Assembly (NCBI GenBank): GCA_031963445.1
Contig: JASSUH010000001.1
Coordinates: 930,001-994,000 of the forward strand
DNA: 64,000 nucleotides
Origin: JASSUD01 sp031963445
GTDB taxonomy: Bacteria; Pseudomonadota; Gammaproteobacteria; Burkholderiales; Burkholderiaceae
Direction: 5' to 3'
The notes under the pieces were generated by a model, which worked only from the letters and a program-made list of their open reading frames with translations, had not been told where the DNA came from and searched no databases. The position numbers and the translations under genes were made by a program. Positions within the stretch are counted from its first letter, which is position 1. Every line of letters begins with the position of its first letter. Below, one piece after another: positions 27,357 to 36,623 of this stretch.

Positions 27357-28496
27357 TTGATTAATGCCGCTCTTGTTAGTATAGATTTTGGGGAAGTTGA
27401 CTTCCACGCTAGTTTGGAAGAATTAAGACTACTTGCGACTAGTGCTGGTGCTACGCCATTAATAACCTTCACAGGCCGCCGCGCGAGGCCAGATGCAGCG
27501 CTTTTTATAGGCAGTGGCAAGGCTGAAGAAATCAAGCAGGCGCTCACTAGCCAACCCGAACCAATCGATGTCGTCATTTTCAACCATCCGCTGTCTCCCG
27601 CACAGCAACGCAATCTAGAAACAATCTTTAATATTCGCGTCGCCGATCGCACGAGTTTGATTTTAGATATCTTTGCGCAGCGCGCGCGCAGTCATGAAGG
27701 TAAGGTGCAAGTTGAACTGGCTCAACTTCAATATTTGGCCACGCGTTTAGTGCGCGCTTGGACCCACCTTGAGCGACAAAAAGGGGGTATCGGTTTGCGC
27801 GGGCCTGGCGAAACTCAGCTTGAGACAGATCGCCGTTTGATTGGCGTGCGCATCAAGCAATTGAAAGAGCAGCTAGCGCGCCTACGCCGTCAGCACGATA
27901 CGCAACGTCGACAACGTATGCGCAGCGGTACTTTCTCAGTCTCATTGGTTGGCTATACCAATGCGGGAAAATCGACCCTCTTCAATGCACTAACCAAGGC
28001 CAAAGCCTATGCGGCCGACCAGTTATTTGCGACCCTTGATACGACTTCGCGGCGCGTTTACTTAGGCGAGTCGGCCCAAGTTGTGATCTCGGATACGGTT
28101 GGTTTTATTCGTGATTTACCCCATGCGCTAGTGGCCGCTTTTCGGGCAACGCTTGAAGAAACGGCGCATGCTGATTTACTACTCCATGTGGTTGACGCGG
28201 CAAGCCCAGCACGATTTGAGCAAATTGATCAAGTCAATGCGGTGCTCAATGAAATTGGAGCCGCTCACATTCCACAGATTATGGTGTGGAATAAAATTGA
28301 TAAGGTGCCTGAGTTAGCAGCAGCTGGCAGCAGTGTGCAGCATGATGAGTATGGTAAGATCGCTCGCGTCTTTCTGAGCGCGCAAGCTGGAATTGGCTTA
28401 GATGCTTTGCGTCAAGCTATCGCCGAAAGTCAAGCAAAAAGCTTGTTGAAAAACGACTTGAATGAGTCTAAAGCAGATAACTATCAAAACGCATGA
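27357..28496 (+). CDS. hflX: Ribosome-splitting GTPase HflX
   Basis: The start is probably TTG 27357 (MINAALVSIDFGE), which fits the conserved N-terminus of Burkholderia HflX. The 379-residue protein has the HflX N-terminal domain (SGKAEEIK, VIFNHPLSPAQQRNLE), the glycine-rich GGIGLRGPGETQLETDRR motif, then a GTPase domain with GYTNAGKST, DTVGFI and NKIDK. HflX rescues stalled or heat-damaged ribosomes. Its stop overlaps hflK by four bases. Confidence 0.95.
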   Translation: MINAALVSIDFGEVDFHASLEELRLLATSAGATPLITFTGRRARPDAALFIGSGKAEEIKQALTSQPEPIDVVIFNHPLSPAQQRNLETIFNIRVADRTSLILDIFAQRARSHEGKVQVELAQLQYLATRLVRAWTHLERQKGGIGLRGPGETQLETDRRLIGVRIKQLKEQLARLRRQHDTQRRQRMRSGTFSVSLVGYTNAGKSTLFNALTKAKAYAADQLFATLDTTSRRVYLGESAQVVISDTVGFIRDLPHALVAAFRATLEETAHADLLLHVVDAASPARFEQIDQVNAVLNEIGAAHIPQIMVWNKIDKVPELAAAGSSVQHDEYGKIARVFLSAQAGIGLDALRQAIAESQAKSLLKNDLNESKADNYQNA

Positions 28497-29830
28497 TGAG
28501 AGAGCGCTTACGTGCAGTTTTTACAATGAAAGATCCACGAGAAAAGAAAACGGGCAGTGGGCGTAATGAACCGCCTGATCTTGATGAACTGTGGCGCGAA
28601 TTTAACCGACGCTGCCAGCGTTTATTCGGACGTAAACAAATTGGCCGTGGCAGTAATAGCGGCAAGCCCGAACCTAAGAGCACATGGTATTACAGCGTAG
28701 TGGCATTGTGCGTAGCCCTAGGCATTTGGCTGGGTAATGGCTTTTATACCGTGCATGCAGGCCAAGCGGGTATCGTGCTGCAGTTTGGTGGATATAAAAA
28801 AACCGAGCTGGCAGGATTGCACTGGCGTTTACCTTACCCATTTCAGTCGCATGAAATCATTGATTTAACCATCGTGCGTTCCGCTGAAATCGGCCGTAAT
28901 AGCGCAGTTCGAGCAGCGGATGTCAAAGACTCATCGATGCTGACAAAAGAGGGCCAGATTATTGATGTGCGTTTTAACGTCCGCTATTACGTTGCTGATG
29001 CACGCGCCTTTCTCTTCAATAATGTTGATCCAGAAATGGATGTCATGCAGGCAGCACAAGCCGCTGCGCGTGAAGTGGTGGGGCAGCGCAAAATGGCTGA
29101 TTTATTAGCGAATGGGCGAGAGCAATTGGGTAGCCCGCTGACTCAACTTTTGCAGAAAATCCTGGATGCTTCTAAAAGCGGCATTCGCATCAATGAAATT
29201 GTCGTGCAAAGCGTGCAGTTGCCTGAGCAGATGCAATCGGTATCTAAGGAAGTGCAAAAAATAAGAAGCGCTAATGACGGCCAGAAAAACGCAGCACAAA
29301 CCTACGCAAAAGAAATTATTCCCGCTGCGCAAAATGCTGCAACGCGCATGATAAATGAAGCTGAAAGCTATAAAGCCACGGCGATAGCGCAAGCACATGG
29401 CGAAGTGGCGCGCTTTAAACCGCTGTTGGCTGCATTTTTAAAAGCCCCGGCGGCAACGCGTGAGCACATGTATTTAGACACGATGCAGCAAGTCTATGGC
29501 AATTCAACGAAGATTTTTGTCGATGGTAGTAAAGCGGCTAGCCTGCAAATTCTTCTTCCCTCTGATAGAGCTAACGGAAAATCTCAGTTGACTGCGACAC
29601 AAAACGCTGCCAACGGTGATGCTTCGCCAACTAAGCAGGGTGAGGCTGGCAAAGATAGAAATGCTCAGTCAGCAGATAAGTTTGTATCGGGCTTAGTAAC
29701 GCCCCCTATGAACGCGAGCACGGCCGGAGCAACTCGCTCAGATAGCGTGGAGCCTGTGCCCACTGATAAATGGTCATTACGCGAGCGTGATTTTTTACGC
29801 AATAGAGACCGTAGCGAAGATACCCATTAG
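28493..29830 (+). CDS. hflK: FtsH protease modulator HflK
   Basis: This 445-residue protein has a Gly/Pro-rich cytoplasmic start with PPDLDELWREFNRR, one transmembrane helix (YYSVVALCVALGIWLGNGFY) and an SPFH/band-7 domain beginning YTVHAGQAGIVLQFG. Its Ser/Thr-rich tail is long. With HflC it forms a large membrane cage around FtsH. Two adjacent start codons (28493, 28496) overlap the hflX stop; I took the first. Confidence 0.94.
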   Translation: MMRERLRAVFTMKDPREKKTGSGRNEPPDLDELWREFNRRCQRLFGRKQIGRGSNSGKPEPKSTWYYSVVALCVALGIWLGNGFYTVHAGQAGIVLQFGGYKKTELAGLHWRLPYPFQSHEIIDLTIVRSAEIGRNSAVRAADVKDSSMLTKEGQIIDVRFNVRYYVADARAFLFNNVDPEMDVMQAAQAAAREVVGQRKMADLLANGREQLGSPLTQLLQKILDASKSGIRINEIVVQSVQLPEQMQSVSKEVQKIRSANDGQKNAAQTYAKEIIPAAQNAATRMINEAESYKATAIAQAHGEVARFKPLLAAFLKAPAATREHMYLDTMQQVYGNSTKIFVDGSKAASLQILLPSDRANGKSQLTATQNAANGDASPTKQGEAGKDRNAQSADKFVSGLVTPPMNASTAGATRSDSVEPVPTDKWSLRERDFLRNRDRSEDTH

Positions 29831-29863
29831 AAGCGCAAATAATTAAGTGATGAGGAAGCGAAA

Positions 29864-30763
29864 ATGAAGCGGATGCTTGCGCTCATAACTGCCGTAGCCC
29901 TTTTATTTTGGTTCGGCTTGTCGATGATTTTTATCGTCGATCAACGTGAATATGCGGTTATTTCAAGCTTTGGCGAGCTTAAGCGCATCATTGCTACGCC
30001 TGGTGTGGAGCTCAAATGGCCAATGCCATTTGAGCAGCTTGTGCGTTTAGATAAGCGTATCCAAACGATTAACTATACCGAAGCCGATGGCTATACGGTG
30101 GCTGATAGTCCGAACTTGCTGATTAGCCTAATGATCAAATGGCGCATCGCTAATCCACGAAAATACTTTATGCACTTTGGCACGAATGCTGAGGTGACAC
30201 AAAATAAATTGTCGCAGGCAGTGGGTACTGCGTTGGATAAACAACTGACTCAACTCACCTTAGCCAATCTTTTATCCAGTGACCAATCAGCCATGCTAGT
30301 CGCTGTGCGCGAGCAAGTTCAATCCGAGATGACTGAACTTGGCGTGGAAATGGTTGATGTGCGATTTCAGCGCATTGATTTACCAGCGCAACAAACCAAG
30401 CTTGTCTATCAACGTATGCAAGCTGAACAGCAGCAGATGTTAGCTCAGCTAAGCGCAAGCGGATTAGAGCAAGCGCAGAAAATGCGCGCGCAAGCCGAAC
30501 GCCAACGCCAAGACATCCTAGCGCTCGGGTATAAGAAAGCGCAGAGTATTAAAGGGGAGGGCGATGCCCAAGCTTCGGCAATCGAGGCGGAAGCGTTGCA
30601 AAGTGCACCGCAGTTTTACCACTTCTTTAAAAGCCTTGAAGTTTATCGACGCAGCTTTAGCGCGCGTGATGTGATGGTAGTTGACCCAAGCAGCGAATTC
30701 TTCCGTTTCATGCGACAACCACTGGCAGCGCAGGCAAATGCTGAGAGCAAGCGGGCGAAATAA
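29864..30763 (+). CDS. hflC: FtsH protease modulator HflC
   Basis: This 299-residue protein has an N-terminal transmembrane helix (MLALITAVALLFWFGLSMIF), an SPFH/band-7 domain (FIVDQREYAVISSFGELK) and a C-terminal coiled coil with GEGDAQASAIEAEA. It pairs with HflK in control of FtsH. It is 33 bases behind hflK with an AGGAAG site. In related genomes a small DUF2065 gene, hisZ and purA follow; here only purA is found, after 1.8 kb of accessory DNA. Confidence 0.95.
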   Translation: MKRMLALITAVALLFWFGLSMIFIVDQREYAVISSFGELKRIIATPGVELKWPMPFEQLVRLDKRIQTINYTEADGYTVADSPNLLISLMIKWRIANPRKYFMHFGTNAEVTQNKLSQAVGTALDKQLTQLTLANLLSSDQSAMLVAVREQVQSEMTELGVEMVDVRFQRIDLPAQQTKLVYQRMQAEQQQMLAQLSASGLEQAQKMRAQAERQRQDILALGYKKAQSIKGEGDAQASAIEAEALQSAPQFYHFFKSLEVYRRSFSARDVMVVDPSSEFFRFMRQPLAAQANAESKRAK

Positions 30764-30908
30764 ATTTGCCAAGATCAGGCAGAGCGATCAGGCTGTAAAA
30801 ATCTTGCCAATATAAAGAAAAGCTGTCGACGCAGATAGGGCGTCTAGCGCAGATGCGATAAATAAAGGGATAAGGGTGTGGAGGTAGACACTACCTCTGG
30901 CCTATGCA

Positions 30909-31700
30909 TTACCTCTTTGGTCCCGTGTGACTAACCTTCGGCTTGTCTTCTTCTGGGGCTGAATCTCTTTGAGTTATAGCCGCGTGACGGATTCCTCCGC
31001 TGGCTCCACTTGCCGCAATAAACGCAGCTGTTAGGAGAGGGGAATTCGGTGACAAAGTCCTTGTCGCGGCTGTAGCTAACCTAAGCATATTAGTTGCTGA
31101 TGAGGTTATTGTTTTCTGTCTGAGAGTAGGCTGGGCCGGCCCTAAAGTATCCTGGGCGGACTCTTGTGAGATATCCCTCGGTTTTTTCTCAGCTTGGCTT
31201 TGTATTACTTGGTCTATAACTTTTGTCAAACCACTAGCTGCAGTAGATAAAAGAACTTGTCCGACAGGACCTACTCCCCTTCGGCCAGCCGCAATCTGCA
31301 AAGCAGTAGTAACTGCGCCACTGACTACAGCAAGAGCGCGCGCATTTGGATCGTATTGTTGAGGAGATATGCTTTCTTTGCCAGGGTTGTTTTGGCAATG
31401 ATCTGTCGCCGTACCTGCAATTGTTGCCACGAGTTGTGCTGTGGCTTCACTTACTATCTTGACTGTCGGCGTTTGAGCTGCCATTGCTGCAGTCATCACT
31501 TTTCTCGTGATCTGCGTGGCACTATTACTTATCGCCCCGATTACCCCGCCATTGCCAAAGCTCTGTAGAGCTTTTTGTTCTTCAGGAGTAAGAGCAGTAG
31601 CTTTCTCCTCTCTCATGCTTGGTTTTATACCATCATGACTCGTCGTTTCTGAAAGATGCCCGATAAAACTTGTGAAAGGATCCTTGAAATTTTTTTTCAT
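30909..31700 (-). CDS. Lineage-specific Ala/Thr-rich protein, possible secreted effector
   Basis: I do not recognise this 263-residue protein. ATG 31700 (MKKNFKDPFTSFIGHL) has an AAGAG ribosome site about 5 bases away. The N-terminus is polar and lacks a Sec signal. Two moderately hydrophobic Ala/Gly/Thr/Val helices (TVKIVSEATAQLVATIAGTA and ALAVVSGAVTTALQIAAG) lie in the middle, followed by a second small-residue helix pair and a charged tail (SAPEEDKPKVSHTGPKR). The form recalls membrane-inserting type III effectors or translocator-like proteins. An imperfect hrpII-type box (TTCT-N16-TTCG, 31817-31794) lies about 95 bases upstream. It replaces the hisZ region of relatives. Confidence 0.65.
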   Translation of the reverse strand: MKKNFKDPFTSFIGHLSETTSHDGIKPSMREEKATALTPEEQKALQSFGNGGVIGAISNSATQITRKVMTAAMAAQTPTVKIVSEATAQLVATIAGTATDHCQNNPGKESISPQQYDPNARALAVVSGAVTTALQIAAGRRGVGPVGQVLLSTAASGLTKVIDQVIQSQAEKKPRDISQESAQDTLGPAQPTLRQKTITSSATNMLRLATAATRTLSPNSPLLTAAFIAASGASGGIRHAAITQRDSAPEEDKPKVSHTGPKR

Positions 31701-31850
31701 CGCCACTCTTTTAGATCTAAAAAGTGCTGCTCGAAAATAAGGAACACTATCTAGAACTATATAAATCTTCAGTAGGCCATGACTCCTTGCTTGCGAAAAT
31801 TTGATCTAGAAGAAGAATAGTTTCTGTGAGTTTTTCTAACGCAGTGTACT

Positions 31851-31956
31851 TAGAGCTTGTTCAGGATCTCCGGAAATCATCCTTAAGGCCGTCATGTTGG
31901 GGTTCCTTCGTCACCCCAACACAACCCACTTTTGAAAGATCCTGAACAGGCTCGTA
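31851..31956. repeat. Dispersed inverted repeat, copy k
   Basis: Outer arms TAGAGCTTGTTCAGGATCTC and AGATCCTGAACAGGCTC flank one core GGGGTTCCTTCGTCACCCC and the ACAACCCACTTTTGAA segment: same layout as copy f. The gap up to 32143 shows no further feature. Confidence 0.9.
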
Positions 31957-32143
31957 GAATCTGTTTGTAAATTATCTAAAGGGCGGTTGGGCGCAATGGA
32001 TGGGTGCCGCAAAGAAATTGGCTACGCTGCTTGAAATCGCATATCACCTTACTGAAGAAGCGTGCCACAAAGCATTGAGTGCAATCATTGCAATCAATGA
32101 AGTCGTTTATACTCAGACGCATAGAGTGCGTTAGGAGAAATCA

Positions 32144-32386
32144 ATGGCGAGTATCACCATTCGAAATTTAGAGGAATTATTGAAAGCGGAACTTCGACGT
32201 CTTGCAGCTAAGAATAATCGCTCAATGGAAGAAGAGGCTCGTAATATTCTACGAACATGGCTCACGCAAACGTATCAGCCTGCACGCGATCTTGGGCAAG
32301 CTATCCACCAGCGATTTGCCTTACTCGGAGGCGTTGATCTGCTGGCGATAGAAGGCAACCCATTACGTACATCTATCGAGTTTTGA
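32144..32386 (+). CDS. FitA/VapB-type ribbon-helix-helix antitoxin
   Basis: This 80-residue protein begins MASITIRNLEELLKAELRRL and continues AAKNNRSMEEEARNIL, the ribbon-helix-helix DNA-binding fold of FitA/StbC-type antitoxins. The C-terminal part would wrap and inhibit a PIN-domain toxin and repress the operon. TAGGAGA lies at proper spacing before the ATG. The toxin gene starts 4 bases after this stop but is broken (next entry), so the antitoxin appears to be an orphan. Confidence 0.88.
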   Translation: MASITIRNLEELLKAELRRLAAKNNRSMEEEARNILRTWLTQTYQPARDLGQAIHQRFALLGGVDLLAIEGNPLRTSIEF

Positions 32387-32389
32387 TGA

Positions 32390-32522
32390 ATGGTTATCGT
32401 AGATACAAACATCCGATTCGGATATTGCTCGATCTCGCAGTGCAGCTGTGGCAATTAGAAACGTATCGGACTTTCAAGATTGTGGCGTAGTAGCCCCATC
32501 GATCCTTTGGGACACTAATTAA
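32390..32522 (+). pseudogene. Remnant of a PIN-domain toxin (FitB/VapC type)
   Basis: ATG 32390 encodes MVIVDTNI, the typical first strand of a PIN ribonuclease with its first catalytic Asp. Within 25 bases the sequence shifts frame and resumes as DSDIARSRSAAVAIRNVSDF and then QDCGVV, the typical PIN C-terminus. About 70-80 residues of the centre are missing, so at least two of the four catalytic acidic positions are gone. This is an internal deletion with a frameshift; no active toxin can be made. Confidence 0.8.
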
Positions 32523-32595
32523 AATTTCATAGATCACGAGTATTAACTCAAACCACGTTAAAATATCGTTTAACTTTTTCTGAGAAATCTTAAAT

Positions 32596-33945
32596 ATGTC
32601 AGCTAATTTAAACAGCGATGGGCGTAATGTCGTCGTCGTTGGTACGCAGTGGGGTGATGAAGGTAAGGGCAAAATCGTCGATTGGCTGACTGATCATGCC
32701 CAAGGTGTCGTGCGCTTCCAAGGGGGCCATAACGCCGGTCATACGTTGATGATCGGTGGCCACAAAACTATTTTGCGGCTGATTCCATCCGGCATTATGC
32801 GCGCCGGGGTTAAATGCTATCTCGGCAATGGCGTGGTCTTATCTCCCGAAGCATTGTTTAAAGAAATTGGCGAGCTTGAGACAGCCGGCCTCGAAGTGCG
32901 CAGTAGGCTGTTGATTTCCTCGTCGGTGACGCTAATTTTGCCAAGCCATGTGGCGATTGACCAAATGCGCGAGAAGCAGCGTGGCGATGCAAAAATTGGC
33001 ACCACTGGGCGCGGCATTGGCCCAGCTTATGAAGATAAAGTGGGCCGCCGTGCATTGCGCTTGCATGAGTTATTTGATGCCAAACGCTTTGGCGAACGCT
33101 TGCGTGAAACGCTCGACTTTCATAATTTCTTGCTTACCCATTATCTAGAAGGCGAAGCAGTCGACTATGCGCAAACGCTCGACACGATGTTGGGCTATGC
33201 GGATGAACTCGCACCGCTTGCTGCCGATGTTTCCGCCCATTTATACGCAGCTAACCAAAATGGCTGCAATTTGCTGTTTGAAGGTGCGCAAGGTGCGCTA
33301 TTAGATATTGATCATGGCACCTACCCGTTTGTCACCAGCAGCAACTGTATCGCTGGTGCAGCTACCACTGGCGCGGGAGTTGGGCCACAGCAACTGCATT
33401 ACATGTTGGGCATTACCAAAGCCTATTGCACACGCGTTGGGGCAGGGCCATTCCCAAGCGAATTATTTGATGCAGACAACCCGCAACGACAAGATCCGAT
33501 TGGACTACTCCTTGCCAAAACTGGCAAAGAATTCGGTTCAGTCACGGGACGTCCGCGCCGTACTGGCTGGCTAGATGCTGTTGCACTTAAACGTTCGTTG
33601 CAAATCAATGGTATCTCTGGCTTGTGTATCACTAAGTTGGATATCCTCGATGAACTCGACACGATCAAATTGTGCGTAGGCTATCGGCTAAATGGCAAAG
33701 AAATTGATATTTTGCCGCTGAGCGTGGCGGACGTTGAAAAATGCGAGCCTATTTATCGACACTTTGACGGTTGGAAACAAAGCACAGTAGGCATGACGCA
33801 GTGGGAACAACTCCCAACTAATGCACGCCTTTATTTAAAGACAATAGAAGAAGTAACAGGCGTTCCTATCGATATGGTTTCCACTGGCCCGAATCGAGAC
33901 GAAACAATCTTATTACGCCATCCGTTTGGTATGTACGTTGCGTGA
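32596..33945 (+). CDS. purA: Adenylosuccinate synthetase
   Basis: This 449-residue enzyme has the P-loop-like GTQWGDEGKGKIVDWL, the HNAGHT motif, GTTGRGIGPAYEDK and the GTP-binding TKLDILD. It joins IMP with aspartate using GTP, the first step from IMP to AMP. Length is normal. Downstream, relatives have a phosphoribosyltransferase gene before kup; here there is only a MITE. Confidence 0.97.
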   Translation: MSANLNSDGRNVVVVGTQWGDEGKGKIVDWLTDHAQGVVRFQGGHNAGHTLMIGGHKTILRLIPSGIMRAGVKCYLGNGVVLSPEALFKEIGELETAGLEVRSRLLISSSVTLILPSHVAIDQMREKQRGDAKIGTTGRGIGPAYEDKVGRRALRLHELFDAKRFGERLRETLDFHNFLLTHYLEGEAVDYAQTLDTMLGYADELAPLAADVSAHLYAANQNGCNLLFEGAQGALLDIDHGTYPFVTSSNCIAGAATTGAGVGPQQLHYMLGITKAYCTRVGAGPFPSELFDADNPQRQDPIGLLLAKTGKEFGSVTGRPRRTGWLDAVALKRSLQINGISGLCITKLDILDELDTIKLCVGYRLNGKEIDILPLSVADVEKCEPIYRHFDGWKQSTVGMTQWEQLPTNARLYLKTIEEVTGVPIDMVSTGPNRDETILLRHPFGMYVA

Positions 33946-34050
33946 GTCATGCGCAGACAAGCAGCGCACTAATGCAAAAAAGAAATAAATGCTTTGGGTG
34001 TGCTGCTGCTTTTTATTGATTTAACGCTTTCTTAAGCCTTCTATTTTTAA

Positions 34051-34171
34051 GGAACCTCTGCAAAACCCCTTGTGCGGCAGGATAGACAACTAAGGCCTCC
34101 CTTTTTTACATTGGGTACTAGTGTACTGTCTGCGTCGGCATGCCTAACCCTTGGGATTCTGCAGAGGTTCC
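34051..34171. mobile_element. MITE-like element with GGAACCTCTGCA ends
   Basis: GGAACCTCTGCA at 34051-34062 is exactly inverted at 34160-34171 (TGCAGAGGTTCC), and the similarity extends a few bases inward (AACCC / GGGATT). TTAA flanks both sides and may be a target duplication. The ~120 bases encode nothing. The ends resemble those of IS5-type elements. It fills much of the purA-kup gap, which holds nothing else I can name. Confidence 0.75.
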
Positions 34172-34288
34172 TTAATTTCTTAAAAAAACTCTCAGACACA
34201 TCCCGATTTTGCATCGTTTTATCGCTTAATACTCTGCTATACGAGGCTTGCGCGATATAATTCCGCTCTTCTTTTAAATTAGAAAATC

Positions 34289-36205
34289 GTGTCTACTCCC
34301 TCACTAAACGAAGCATCCACCCCCCCAAAAAGTACTCTCACTACCTTGGTTGTTGCCTCGATTGGGGTGGTATTTGGGGATATTGGTACAAGTCCTCTAT
34401 ATTCTTTAAAAGAAGCGTTTAACCCCGTGCATGGTATTGCGCTTAGCCCAGCTTCAATTATGGGTGTGCTGTCGCTGTTGTTCTGGGCGATAACGATTGT
34501 GGTGGCGCTTAAGTATGTCGTTTTTGTGATGCGCGCTGACAATCATGGTGAAGGCGGCGTGCTGGCGTTGATGGCTTTGAGCCTGCGAGGCTTTAGGCGC
34601 AAAAGTCGGATAGCGACCTGCCTGATGATGTTAGGGGTATTTGGTGCCTGTATGTTTTATGGTGATGCAGTCATTACGCCTGCCATCTCAGTGCTGTCGG
34701 CAGTGGAAGGACTGCAACTTGTCACGCCGCGCGCAGCTAATTTAGTGCTGCCTATCACCGTTGTGGTTTTAATTCTCTTATTCTGGCTACAACAACGTGG
34801 TACCCATATTGTCGGTAAGCTCTTTGGGCCGATTATGGTGCTTTGGTTTGTCACCCTTGCTTTACTGGGCATCGTTCAGATTGCCCGCACGCCAGCCATT
34901 ATCGGCGCACTTAATCCTTTGTATGGCCTACGTTTTCTGTCTGAGCATGGTGCTCAAACTTACGCTGTATTAGGCTCTATCGTATTAGTGCTAACGGGAG
35001 CCGAAGCACTGTATGTCGATATGGGTCACTTTGGCGCACGGCCGATCCGCTTTGGTTGGTATGGCATTGTGATGCCAGCCCTCATTCTCAATTATTTCGG
35101 GCAGGGTGCGCTGCTGCTAAGCAACCCGCGCGCAATGGATAACCCTTTTTATCATCTTGCTCCGCAGTGGGCGCTGTTGCCATTAGTGCTCTTAGCTACG
35201 TTAGCGACTGTGATTGCTTCGCAAGCGGTTATCTCGGGTGCTTTTTCGCTGACTAGCCAAGCGATTCAAATGGGCTTCGCGCCGCGCATGAAAATCAGCC
35301 ATACGTCAGCGCAAGAAATTGGGCAAATTTATATTCCGCTTGCTAATTGGCTTTTGCTGGCAATCATTTTATGTATCGTGTTGAGCTTTAAAAATTCAGC
35401 CAGTTTGGCTGCTGCGTATGGCATTGCGGTGACCACCACGATGGTGATTACCACGATGCTTGCCAGTACCGTAATGCTAAGAGTATGGCAGTGGAGCAAA
35501 TGGTTAGTGGTGCCACTGATCGCACTCTTTTTCACGATTGATTTAGCTTTCTTCGGCGCTAATCTACTCAAAGTTAAAGAGGGCGGGTGGTTGCCATTAA
35601 TGCTTGGCACGGTGCTTTTCTATTTGCTGATGACTTGGTTTAAAGGCCGCAAACTGATTAAAGAACGCAGCGCTGAAATTGGCATTACGCTGCCCGCTTT
35701 TTTGCACACGCTTTTAATTGATCCGCCTCATCGTGTCTCAGGCACCGCCATTTATTTAACCGGCAATATCAAAGAAGAAGGCGAAGTGTTGGTGCCCGTG
35801 AGCCTTTTACACAATTTAAAGCACAACAAAGTACTGCATGAGCGCACGATTTTTATGACGTTCTTAACTCAAGACGTGCCTTATATCAGAGACAAAGATC
35901 GGCTTACGCTACAAGAACTAGAAGCCGGTTTATTTATCGTGCGCGTCGAGTATGGCTTTAAAGAAACGCCCGATGTGCAAAAGGTGATGCAATTATTAAA
36001 TCAACAGCATCAGCTTGCGCTTGAGCCGATGGAGACCTCGTTCTTCCTCGCACGCGAAACCGTAGTTCCTTCTCGTCTACCCGGCATGTCGTTATGGCGC
36101 GAACGTCTGTTCGCGTGGATGCACCGCAATGCAGCAAAACCGTCCGACTTCTTTCATATCCCTATGAATCGTGTGGTTGAGCTTGGTACGAAGATTGAGA
36201 TTTGA
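34289..36205 (+). CDS. kup: Low-affinity potassium transporter Kup
   Basis: This 638-residue protein starts at GTG 34289 (MSTPSLNEASTPPKSTL). It has the Kup hallmark GVVFGDIGTSPLYSLKEAF in the first helix, twelve predicted membrane helices up to about residue 460, and a C-terminal cytoplasmic domain of about 170 residues (TLLIDPPHRVSGTAIYLTG). It takes up potassium, probably with protons. The position after purA matches Burkholderia. Confidence 0.95.
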   Translation: MSTPSLNEASTPPKSTLTTLVVASIGVVFGDIGTSPLYSLKEAFNPVHGIALSPASIMGVLSLLFWAITIVVALKYVVFVMRADNHGEGGVLALMALSLRGFRRKSRIATCLMMLGVFGACMFYGDAVITPAISVLSAVEGLQLVTPRAANLVLPITVVVLILLFWLQQRGTHIVGKLFGPIMVLWFVTLALLGIVQIARTPAIIGALNPLYGLRFLSEHGAQTYAVLGSIVLVLTGAEALYVDMGHFGARPIRFGWYGIVMPALILNYFGQGALLLSNPRAMDNPFYHLAPQWALLPLVLLATLATVIASQAVISGAFSLTSQAIQMGFAPRMKISHTSAQEIGQIYIPLANWLLLAIILCIVLSFKNSASLAAAYGIAVTTTMVITTMLASTVMLRVWQWSKWLVVPLIALFFTIDLAFFGANLLKVKEGGWLPLMLGTVLFYLLMTWFKGRKLIKERSAEIGITLPAFLHTLLIDPPHRVSGTAIYLTGNIKEEGEVLVPVSLLHNLKHNKVLHERTIFMTFLTQDVPYIRDKDRLTLQELEAGLFIVRVEYGFKETPDVQKVMQLLNQQHQLALEPMETSFFLARETVVPSRLPGMSLWRERLFAWMHRNAAKPSDFFHIPMNRVVELGTKIEI

Positions 36206-36261
36206 GAAAAAAAATTATAACTAAGTAACGACCAAAAGCTCATTTTTGCTTATCTAAGAGA

Positions 36262-36430
36262 AGAGCCTGTTCATAATCTTTCAAAAGAGGGTTGTGTTGG
36301 GGTTCCTTCGTCACCCCAACCTATGAAAATGTATAGGTTGGGGTGACGAATTGAATTAAATGCGGAACCCCAACATGATTACCGATAACCTCTCAAATTC
36401 CTCCTCTTTGAGATCGTGAACAGGTTCTAA
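36262..36430. repeat. Dispersed inverted repeat, copy l
   Basis: Outer arms AGAGCCTGTTCATAATCTTT and GAGATCGTGAACAGGTTCTA, core GGGGTTCCTTCGTCACCCC, short spacer, reverse core interrupted by TTGAATTAAATGCGG. Nothing else is visible up to the next gene apart from a GCGCGGCGAAGCGCGC hairpin near 36471. Confidence 0.9.
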
Positions 36431-36623
36431 AAACCTGATCTAAAAGATCGTCATCTCACTGGTTAAACCAGCGCGGCGAAGCGCGCTTGTGCTTCGCCCA
36501 TCCTAAATGCACCACCTTATTTGATGGCTGCTAACCTACGATGAAAATAGGATGCGGTCGTCGATAGAAAACACTGGTGCTTGAATTGCCTTAAAAATTT
36601 TTCCCATAAAAAAAAGAAGAGAT

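Noticed and set aside
36430..36623. hrpII box upstream of the F-box/WD40 gene
   Set aside because: TTCG at 36493 has no second TTCG at the required spacing in either direction.
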